Below are positions 1 to 5,391 of a DNA stretch of 5,391 bases, one piece after another; the first letter of the stretch is position 1, and each line of letters opens with the position of its first letter. Location: assembly GCA_030618205.1 (NCBI GenBank), contig JAUXDR010000089.1, forward strand, positions 1 through 5,391, read 5' to 3'. The notes beneath the pieces were generated by a model. That model was not told where the DNA came from and made no database searches. It worked only from the letters and a program-made list of their open reading frames with translations. The translations under genes were made by a program, and so were the position numbers. Source of the DNA: Deltaproteobacteria bacterium (lineage in GTDB: Bacteria; Desulfobacterota; Dissulfuribacteria; Dissulfuribacterales; UBA3076).

Positions 1-1092
1 GAACCTGGAACCACAACAGAATCACATCCAGTGCTGAAAGATGTGCATGTGGCAACTGTGCACATGACCGACCAGCCTCTTATTTACGAGGCCGTTGGGA
101 CAGTACGGGCAGGCACTACCAGTAATCTGGCCGGCAAGCTGCTCGGAACTGTTAAGTCTATTCACGTCAAAGAAGGTGACCGGGTAAAAGAGGGAGACAC
201 GCTTGTCATTATCGACCCGCGCCAAGTGGAGGCGGGGCTTAGCAAGGCTGAGGCAGGGCTCTCTGAAGCAGAAAAGGCCCTGAAAGTAGCCGTATCTGCC
301 AGGGATGCTGCCCGGGCCACTGAGAGACTCGCTCTTGCCACCTATGAGAGATACCTTAATCTCAAAAAAGAGGATTCTGTCACCGCACAGGAATTTGATG
401 AAGTTGAGGCACGCCATGGCCAGGCAAAAGCTGCCATGAAAGGGGCTGAGGCCATGGTGGAAGCTGCCGTGGCACGGGTCAAGCAGGCTCAGGCCGCCCT
501 GGTATCAGCCAAGGTAACCAGCCAGGATGCTGTAATCACTGCTCCGCACGATGGAATCATCACTGGAAAACTGGTTGATAAGGGTGACCTTGCTGCACCG
601 GGCACGCCTCTGCTGACCCTTGAAACTGCCTGTGGCTCTCGTGTGGATATGGTCTTGCCGGAGATATACATTGACTATGTAAAGATACGGCAGAAGGTCC
701 ATGTGGACATCCCTGCTCTGAAAATGGAATCTTTCCAAGGGGCCGTCAGTACCATTGTGCCCGCTGCGGACCAACGAAGCCGGTCCTTTCTCATCAAGAT
801 ATCATTACCGGTTGACAGCCGTCTTAAGTGCGGCATGTTTGCACGGGTCCGGGTCCCCATAGGCCATAGCAGCAAAATCCTGATACCCGGAGAGGCAGTG
901 GTTTCCCATGGACAACTCACCGGACTGTACCTGGTAGATTCTGAGAACATAGCCCATTTTCGCCTCATTCGCCTGGGCAGGACTTTCGGGAATAACATCG
1001 AAGTACTATCTGGGCTCAAGGAGGGAGATCGTTATGTTATACGGCCTTCTCCAAGGCTTGAGGACGGAGCCCGGGTGGACGTAACATCGTGA
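1..1092 (+). CDS. RND efflux periplasmic adaptor (HlyD/AcrA-type membrane fusion protein), 5' end outside the window
   Basis: This is the periplasmic adaptor that bridges an RND pump and an outer-membrane channel. The frame is open from base 1 and 363 residues are visible. A GTG at 31 could start translation, but it has no Shine-Dalgarno sequence and would leave no signal peptide or lipobox, so the true start is judged to lie upstream. Counting codons from base 1, the first lipoyl/barrel-sandwich half is at about 40-72 ([11 protein letters not shown]). An Ala/Glu-rich alpha-helical hairpin follows at about 73-175 and includes a tandem heptad [14 protein letters not shown] (78-91). The second lipoyl half is at about 179-208 ([11 protein letters not shown]), then the beta-barrel and the membrane-proximal domain run to the TGA. 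C277 sits in LKCGMFARV, where Pro is common in the family. The stop overlaps the start of the pump gene, indicating one operon. The family is clear; the substrate cannot be told. Confidence 0.93.
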   Translation, partial: EPGTTTESHPVLKDVHVATVHMTDQPLIYEAVGTVRAGTTSNLAGKLLGTVKSIHVKEGDRVKEGDTLVIIDPRQVEAGLSKAEAGLSEAEKALKVAVSARDAARATERLALATYERYLNLKKEDSVTAQEFDEVEARHGQAKAAMKGAEAMVEAAVARVKQAQAALVSAKVTSQDAVITAPHDGIITGKLVDKGDLAAPGTPLLTLETACGSRVDMVLPEIYIDYVKIRQKVHVDIPALKMESFQGAVSTIVPAADQRSRSFLIKISLPVDSRLKCGMFARVRVPIGHSSKILIPGEAVVSHGQLTGLYLVDSENIAHFRLIRLGRTFGNNIEVLSGLKEGDRYVIRPSPRLEDGARVDVTS

Positions 1093-4000
1093 AACAAGAG
1101 CTGGGTCCGGCAGGCAAAATAGCCGGGATTTTCATTGATTCCAAGCTTACCCCACTCATCATCGTAGCCTCCATCATCTTGGGCATCGCTGCTGTTTATT
1201 CTCTTCCAAGGGAAGAGGAGCCTCAGATCATTGTTCCGATGATCGATATATTCGCCGGATTGCCAGGGGCAAGTGCAAAAGAGGTTGAAGAACGGATCAC
1301 CAAACCCATGGAAAAACTGCTGTGGGAAATTCCGGGGGTGGAGTATGTTTATTCCACCTCAAGTCCGGGGATGTCCATGGCAGTGGTCCGATTCTTTGTG
1401 GGAGAAAACGAGGAACACGCCATTATCAGGCTTCAGTCAAAACTGATGGCCAATTATGATCGCATCCCCTGTTGTGCCACCCCACCACTGGTCAAACCTC
1501 GCTATATCGACGACGTTCCTATCCTTGCAATGACATTTTGGGCAAAAGATGTCGACCATTACACCTTGCGCAGGGTTGTAGCCGAGGTGGAAGATATTAT
1601 AAAGCGCGAGGATGAAGCGTCCATCACCCGGATAATCGGCGGTTACCGGCGCCAGGTTAAAGTGCGTCTGGATCCGGTTCGCCTGGCGGCATTCCACCTG
1701 GCCCCTGGTGCAATTGCCGACATGTTGCGTGATGCCAACCAGGAATCGGAAATCGGAAGCTTCCCCTCTGTGGATGGGGAAATCCTGGTGCATACCGGAG
1801 GCTTTCTGCGTGATGCAGATGATGTGGGCCGGGTAGTGGTGGCGATCCACAAGGGCCGGCCCGTCTACTTGAGAGATGTGGCTATTGTCGAGGATGGTCC
1901 TGAAGAGCCGGACCAGTATGTCTTCCTTGGGACAGGCCCAGCGGCCCACGATAAGGGAATTGTTGCAGACCCTTCACATCAAGGGGTCTATCCGGCAGTG
2001 ACCCTCACTGTTGCCAAGCGAAAGGGAGCCAATGCCGTTACAGTGGCCAAAAATATCTTGCGCCGGGTGGAAGAGAGCAGGGGCCTGGTAATCCCTGAAA
2101 ACATTCACATGACGGTTACCCGCAATTACGGCGAGACGGCAAAGGAAAAATCCGACGAGCTGCTGCTTCATATGTTTATTGCCGTCTTCTCAGTTACCCT
2201 CCTGATATGGTTTGCCCTCGGCTTTCGCGAATCAGGTGTTGTGGCCCTGGCCATTCCGGTGACTCTGGCTCTCACACTCACTATGTTCTATCTCTATGGC
2301 TACACCCTGAACCGCATCACCCTGTTTGCCCTTATCTTCTCCATCGGCATCCTTGTAGACGACGCCATTGTAGTAGTGGAAAATGTGGTTCGCCACTTCC
2401 GTCTGCCGGAAAACAAGGATCGCCCTATTTTGAAGGTAGCTGTTGAGGCAGTAAACGAGGTGGGTAATCCCACCATTCTTGCAACTCTTGCCGTGATCGC
2501 GGCAATCATGCCCATGGCCTTTGTGGGCGGCCTCATGGGCCCCTACATGCGGCCCATTCCCATGGGTGCCTCAGCCGCCATGGTGTTCTCCCTGTTAGTG
2601 GCCTTTATTGTCACGCCGTGGGCATCCGTTCGTCTTTTGAAACACAAGAAGGACATCGGCAGTGAGGAGTATGGTGAGAAGGAAGATTGGTCTGTCAGAC
2701 TCTATCGTCGGATCATGACACCTCTTATCGAAGCACCTCATTGGCGTTGGCCCTTTCTAATTGGTGTGGTTGTTCTGCTTGTCGCTGCCTGCGCCCTGAT
2801 CGCTGTGGGTTGGGTCCAGGTTAAGATGCTTCCATTTGATAACAAGAGTGAGTTTCAAGTAATCGTTGATATGCCGGAATCCGCCACCCTGGAGGAGACA
2901 TCAACAGCAGCCCTGGAGATGGGCAATTTCTTGAAAACCGTAAATGAGGTCGTGGATTATGAAATCTATATCGGCACTGCTTCCCCTTTTAACTTTAATG
3001 GCCTGGTACGCCATTACTATCTGAGGCAAGGCCCAAACGTTGCCGACATCCAGGTCAATCTGGTGAACAAGCATCACAGGACGGCCCAGAGCCATGATAT
3101 CGCGAAACGGGTACGGCCGGGGCTCAAGAAGATTGCCGACAGGTTTAATGCCCGCGTGAAAGTGGCTGAAGTGCCCCCAGGACCTCCTGTGTTATCCACG
3201 CTTGTTGCGGAGATATACGGTCCGGACTATGAGCGCCAGCGCGAGATCGCCAAAGAAGTAATGAATATCTTTGAAAAGACCCCTGGAGTAGTGGACACTG
3301 ACTGGTACATGGAAGATAAGCAGACCAGAATCAATCTTGTTGTTGATAAGGAAAAGGCGGCACTGCACGGGATCAGTGCCTCCCGGATCAACCAGACCCT
3401 TGAGCTTGCCCTGAAAGGCAGGCCGGTCGGCCTGCTCCATCAACCCATGGAGAAAGAGGACGTGCCCATTGTGGTCCGCATGCCCTTGGCTGAGCGGGCA
3501 GGAATCGAGCGCCTTGCAGCCATCAGGATTTCTTCCACAGATGGCCGGCTTGTGCCGCTCTCAGATCTGATCTTTGTCCGGGAAACCGATCTGGACCGCA
3601 GCATCTATCATAAAAACCTGATGCCGGTCGTCTATGTTACCGGGGATGTGGCCGGGGCCAAAGAGAGTCCTGTGTATGCCATTCTCGATATGCGCAAGAA
3701 AATCGATGCCATCTCTCTGCCCGAGGGATATCAGATCGCCCAGTATACAAGCCGCATTCCTGAAAGCGCAAAACAATTTGCCATGAAATGGGACGGCGAA
3801 TGGCATATTACCTATGAAGTGTTCCGCGATTTGGGTATTGCCTTTGGGGTGGTCCTGGTGCTCATTTTTATACTTATTGTCGGCTGGTTTAAATCGCTCA
3901 GTACACCGCTGGTCATCATGGCCGCAATCCCCTTTTCCCTGGTAGGTATCCTGCCTGCCCATTGCCTAATGGGCGCATTTTTTACAGCGACTTCCATGAT

Positions 4001-4334
4001 CGGCTTTATCGCAGGTGCCGGTATTGTGGTGCGAAACTCTATCATTCTGGTGGACTTCATCGAGCTTCGTCTCAGGCAGGGAATGCCGCTGGATAAGGCA
4101 GTCATTGATGCCGGGGCCGTGAGGTTCCGTCCCATGATGCTCACTGCCGCTGCCGTTGTTGTGGCCGCCTCTGTCATCCTCTTTGACCCTATTTTCCAGG
4201 GCCTTGCTATATCGCTTATGGCAGGGGAGGTGGCGTCTCTTTTACTTTCCAGGATGACAGTGCCAATACTTTACTATCTGGACAAGCGATGGGAGCTTGG
4301 ACACTACAAGCATCCTGTACATGAGGAAGTGTAA
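1089..4334 (+). CDS. RND efflux transporter permease subunit (AcrB/HAE1-like inner-membrane pump)
   Basis: This is a proton-driven inner-membrane pump of 1081 residues, full length for the family. It has the usual layout: TM1 (about 20-39), a large periplasmic loop (about 40-357), TM2-TM6 (about 358-513), TM7 (about 553-575), a second periplasmic loop (about 576-910) and TM8-TM12 (about 914-1061). The proton-relay residues are visible: D424 and D425 in TM4 ([14 protein letters not shown]), aligning with AcrB D407/D408; R982 in TM10 ([13 protein letters not shown]) where AcrB has K940; and R1012 and T1019 in RFRPMMLT, aligning with R971 and T978. The paired Asp favours the drug/hydrophobe (HAE) group over heavy-metal pumps. 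The GTG start shares GTGA with the adaptor stop; a weak GGTGGA lies at 1074-1079, and no later in-frame start would keep TM1. C128-C129 is unusual. No outer-membrane channel gene follows; the next genes are convergent. The exported substrate is unknown. Confidence 0.97.
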   Translation: MKQELGPAGKIAGIFIDSKLTPLIIVASIILGIAAVYSLPREEEPQIIVPMIDIFAGLPGASAKEVEERITKPMEKLLWEIPGVEYVYSTSSPGMSMAVVRFFVGENEEHAIIRLQSKLMANYDRIPCCATPPLVKPRYIDDVPILAMTFWAKDVDHYTLRRVVAEVEDIIKREDEASITRIIGGYRRQVKVRLDPVRLAAFHLAPGAIADMLRDANQESEIGSFPSVDGEILVHTGGFLRDADDVGRVVVAIHKGRPVYLRDVAIVEDGPEEPDQYVFLGTGPAAHDKGIVADPSHQGVYPAVTLTVAKRKGANAVTVAKNILRRVEESRGLVIPENIHMTVTRNYGETAKEKSDELLLHMFIAVFSVTLLIWFALGFRESGVVALAIPVTLALTLTMFYLYGYTLNRITLFALIFSIGILVDDAIVVVENVVRHFRLPENKDRPILKVAVEAVNEVGNPTILATLAVIAAIMPMAFVGGLMGPYMRPIPMGASAAMVFSLLVAFIVTPWASVRLLKHKKDIGSEEYGEKEDWSVRLYRRIMTPLIEAPHWRWPFLIGVVVLLVAACALIAVGWVQVKMLPFDNKSEFQVIVDMPESATLEETSTAALEMGNFLKTVNEVVDYEIYIGTASPFNFNGLVRHYYLRQGPNVADIQVNLVNKHHRTAQSHDIAKRVRPGLKKIADRFNARVKVAEVPPGPPVLSTLVAEIYGPDYERQREIAKEVMNIFEKTPGVVDTDWYMEDKQTRINLVVDKEKAALHGISASRINQTLELALKGRPVGLLHQPMEKEDVPIVVRMPLAERAGIERLAAIRISSTDGRLVPLSDLIFVRETDLDRSIYHKNLMPVVYVTGDVAGAKESPVYAILDMRKKIDAISLPEGYQIAQYTSRIPESAKQFAMKWDGEWHITYEVFRDLGIAFGVVLVLIFILIVGWFKSLSTPLVIMAAIPFSLVGILPAHCLMGAFFTATSMIGFIAGAGIVVRNSIILVDFIELRLRQGMPLDKAVIDAGAVRFRPMMLTAAAVVVAASVILFDPIFQGLAISLMAGEVASLLLSRMTVPILYYLDKRWELGHYKHPVHEEV

Positions 4335-4393
4335 CTACTCAATGCCTTGTCAGAATTTCATGGATTTTGGATACTCTAATCGATATTATAGGA

Positions 4394-4478
4394 GCGTTTA
4401 GCTCACCAGCGCCGTGCACCAGACTAGGCTTGGAAATCCGCATTTCTTACGGCGTCTGGTGCAGCGTTTGGTTCGCCA
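4394..4478. repeat. Structured 85-bp element bounded by imperfect 15-bp direct repeats, possibly attC-like
   Basis: GCGTTTAGCTCACCA (4394-4408) and GCGTTTGGTTCGCCA (4464-4478) match at 12 of 15 bases, and all three differences are transitions. Between and partly overlapping them is an inverted repeat, listed separately. Read on the minus strand, the element begins 10 bases after the MNT stop codon with GGCGAAC, followed by CAAACGCTGCACC, and ends in GGTGAGCTAAACG. This layout is reminiscent of integron attC sites (R''-L''-stem-L'-R'), and position and orientation suit a cassette recombination site. The match is incomplete: GGCGAAC fits RYYYAAC only partly, and no clear GTTRRRY core follows on the far side. 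It could equally be a dispersed hairpin repeat or a decayed site. Confidence 0.5.
4415..4463. repeat. Inverted repeat: 10-bp perfect arms with a nested 5-bp hairpin
   Basis: TGCACCAGAC (4415-4424) and GTCTGGTGCA (4454-4463) are perfect reverse complements separated by 29 bases. Inside them GAAAT (4433-4437) and ATTTC (4442-4446) pair around a CCGC tetraloop, leaving unpaired stretches of about 8 and 7 bases between the stems. Outside the arms, ACCA/TGGT (4405-4408 as CACCA, 4469-4472 as TGGT) can extend the structure imperfectly. No run of T follows on either strand, so it is not a typical intrinsic terminator. It lies between two convergent genes and could still slow transcription from either side. 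Confidence 0.7.
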
Positions 4479-4488
4479 TAGTCATATG

Positions 4489-4800
4489 CTAAACTAAAAC
4501 GCCATTTTTGGCGTAATCTGAAATTAGAGATTTTTCAGATTTCCATTCATCGGGAGTAAATGCCGATGCTTCGATAGGCGCAAAAACTTGATAAATCGCA
4601 TCGCTCAAGATGTTTATACGTTCCCAGTAACTCTTGTCTGAAAAACTTGAGGAGATGACAACAAGGTCAATATCACTATCCTCGCGGGCAGTACCCTCAG
4701 CATGGGAACCAAACAGAATCAGTTGGTCAACTCGAATATTGATGGATTCCAATGCGTTTTTGAATCTCTTGACGGTAGCTAAAACTGTGTCTTGACCCAT
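4489..4800 (-). CDS. Minimal nucleotidyltransferase (MNT) domain protein, MntA-like
   Basis: This 103-residue protein is of the DNA polymerase beta superfamily. The signature LFGSHAEGTAREDSDIDLVV is complete: G31-S32, then ten residues, then D43-I-D45 (GS-x10-D-x-D), giving the two metal-binding aspartates. E77 in PIEASAF is the likely third carboxylate on the following strand. The length is normal for stand-alone MNT proteins. Family members paired with HEPN proteins can act as antitoxins; characterised MntA proteins transfer AMP to the HEPN partner. Here that activity is inferred from the intact motif. The ATG start at 4800 lies inside the HEPN gene (22-base overlap) and is preceded by AAGGA with 9-base spacing, so translation is probably coupled to that of HEPN. 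It is the last gene of the minus-strand block; the TAG stop lies 10 bases before the structured repeat. Confidence 0.9.
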   Translation of the reverse strand: MGQDTVLATVKRFKNALESINIRVDQLILFGSHAEGTAREDSDIDLVVISSSFSDKSYWERINILSDAIYQVFAPIEASAFTPDEWKSEKSLISDYAKNGVLV

Positions 4801-5159
4801 TTTAATACATCCTTACTTTTTTCGATCATTTCTTTCGTGATCTCTTCAGTGTAGGCCGATTGTATCTTCGCCAAATCATCGGGGTAGCGGGTAGCGACGC
4901 TGGCCGTGTTCAGCTTTGTGATAAACTTTTTCAGTTCTTGATCAGGTTTCTTACCAATTTTATTCAGAAAATAAATTAGATTATGGGTTTTGGGCGGCAC
5001 CTCATGAAGTTTTTTTGAGTACAACCCTTTTAACGATTTTTCGATGGATAAATGACACATGAAAACAGCATAGAAATAACGACCGCTGCTAAACATCGCA
5101 TCAGCAGTATCCATATCATAATCTGCTTGTTTTAGCCATTCTTCGTGCTTTTCGCTCAT
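4779..5159 (-). CDS. HEPN-domain protein (COG2250-like) paired with an MNT
   Basis: This 126-residue, mostly helical protein has the pattern of HEPN proteins that accompany minimal nucleotidyltransferases: an N-terminal WLKQADYDMDTA helix (8-19), RYFYAVFMCHLSIEKSLKGL (27-46), PPKTHNL (55-61) and the conserved ATRYPDD (89-95). Classical HEPN ribonucleases carry R-x4-6-H. Here the only arginines are R27 and R91 and neither has a histidine at the right distance (histidines are H5, H36, H52, H59), so RNase activity is doubtful. The product probably forms a complex with the MNT encoded by the overlapping downstream gene. A TTG at 5162 could add one residue, but AGAGGA at 5166-5171 is only 3 bases from it and 6 from the ATG at 5159, so the ATG is chosen. 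Local G+C (about 39% at 4981-5100) is well below that of the pump gene. An alternative role is substrate binding or regulation rather than a toxin. Confidence 0.87.
   Translation of the reverse strand: MSEKHEEWLKQADYDMDTADAMFSSGRYFYAVFMCHLSIEKSLKGLYSKKLHEVPPKTHNLIYFLNKIGKKPDQELKKFITKLNTASVATRYPDDLAKIQSAYTEEITKEMIEKSKDVLKWVKTQF
4810..4814 (-). promoter_or_regulatory. Ribosome binding site of the MNT gene
   Basis: AAGGA on the minus strand sits 9 bases before the ATG at 4800. It lies inside the end of the HEPN reading frame and supports this ATG as the start despite the 22-base overlap. Confidence 0.6.
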
Positions 5160-5165
5160 CAACTA

Positions 5166-5171
5166 TCCTCT
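5166..5171 (-). promoter_or_regulatory. Ribosome binding site of the HEPN gene
   Basis: AGAGGA on the minus strand lies 6 bases before the ATG at 5159 and only 3 bases before the adjacent TTG at 5162, which decides in favour of the ATG. It falls in the 28-base gap after the stop of the upstream gene. Confidence 0.6.
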
Positions 5172-5187
5172 TTATCGACAGATTTTT

Positions 5188-5391
5188 TCATTTTCTACCT
5201 GCTCGTAGTTCAATTAAGAGTGAATACGAAGTTGCAAAGTGAATAGCTTCAATTGGTTCCCATATGGAAATAACAGCTTGGCTTTGTTTGCCTTCACCAT
5301 CAAGAAAATAACCGATATAATGGTCATTTGACCATACGAATTTAAAATCGAGAGATCTGTGTGTTTTAAACTCAACATATATTGTTTTCTT
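5188..5391 (-). CDS. C-terminal end of an unrecognised protein, start beyond the right edge
   Basis: The minus-strand frame starting at base 5391 stays open for 67 codons and ends in TGA at 5188-5190; no start codon is needed inside the window because the gene enters from the right. The visible residues include YVEFKTHRSLDFKFVW, NDHYIGYFLDGEG, AVISIWEPIEAIHFATSY and the C-terminal ELRAGRK. The mix of alternating hydrophobic and charged residues looks like a folded soluble protein, with no transmembrane segment and no motif I recognise. It runs in the same direction as HEPN and MNT with only 28 bases before the HEPN ATG, so the three may share a transcript. It could be a third component of that module, an unrelated accessory gene or a remnant. 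The reading-frame call is fairly secure for its length; the function is unknown. Confidence 0.6.
   Translation of the reverse strand, partial: KKTIYVEFKTHRSLDFKFVWSNDHYIGYFLDGEGKQSQAVISIWEPIEAIHFATSYSLLIELRAGRK

Noticed and set aside
31..33. GTG as the genuine start of the adaptor gene
   Set aside because: The frame is open to base 1, no Shine-Dalgarno sequence precedes the GTG, and starting here would remove the export signal that an adaptor needs.
1437..1949. 170-codon open frame on the minus strand inside the pump gene
   Set aside because: It is the antisense shadow of a strongly conserved RND coding region; its translation has no recognisable domain. The same applies to the other antisense frames between 22 and 4177.
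2207..2446. 79-codon plus-strand frame inside the pump gene
   Set aside because: It is a shifted frame across TM2-TM4, where the pump frame encodes the essential paired aspartates; the alternative translation has no plausible domain.
4367..4389. TTGGAT and TATTAT on the plus strand as a promoter
   Set aside because: The spacing is 11 bases, far too short for a sigma-70 promoter, and no plus-strand gene follows.
4385..4390. Perfect TATAAT on the minus strand in the spacer
   Set aside because: The hexamer 17 bases upstream (GGCGCT) does not resemble TTGACA, and transcription from it would only run antisense into the pump gene.
4415..4463. Inverted repeat as an intrinsic terminator of the pump operon or the MNT gene
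   Set aside because: The 29-base gap between arms and the lack of a T-run on either strand do not fit a Rho-independent terminator.
5160..5162. TTG start for the HEPN gene
   Set aside because: It lies only 3 bases after AGAGGA, while the adjacent ATG at 5159 has a workable 6-base spacing.

Overview
The window holds two blocks of different character that converge on a 154-bp spacer. Positions 1-4334 on the plus strand carry the periplasmic adaptor (truncated by the left edge) and the complete inner-membrane pump of an RND-type tripartite efflux system, joined by a 4-base stop/start overlap. Positions 4489-5391 on the minus strand carry a small, AT-richer accessory block: the C-terminal end of an unrecognised protein entering from the right edge, then a HEPN-domain protein, then a minimal nucleotidyltransferase (MNT). 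The last two overlap by 22 bases in the manner of MNT/HEPN toxin-antitoxin-like modules.

The organism is a Gram-negative bacterium, because an RND pump with a periplasmic adaptor needs two membranes. The pump subtype (PREEEPQI after TM1, [10 protein letters not shown] in TM10), the extra cysteines in predicted periplasmic regions and the presence of an MNT/HEPN pair would fit an anaerobic deltaproteobacterium (Desulfobacterota) or a similar lineage. That assignment is inference only; nothing in the window fixes the taxon. Hand counts give about 57% G+C in sampled 60-base stretches of the pump gene (2221-2280, 3181-3240) and about 39% at 4981-5100 in the HEPN gene, so the right-hand block may have a different origin.

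The pump genes should act together. The adaptor spans the periplasm and links the proton-driven HAE1-like pump to an outer-membrane TolC-type channel, which is not encoded here. The HEPN and MNT products probably form a complex. The MNT keeps a complete GS-x10-D-x-D nucleotidyl-transfer motif, whereas the HEPN protein lacks the R-x4-6-H ribonuclease motif, so this is not a textbook HepT/MntA pair.

The spacer between the blocks contains an 85-bp structured element (4394-4478): a 10-bp perfect inverted repeat with an inner hairpin, bounded by 15-bp imperfect direct repeats. It lies just 3' of the MNT stop codon, where an integron attC site would lie behind a cassette gene. The match to attC core sites is incomplete, and this is the most speculative item in the window.
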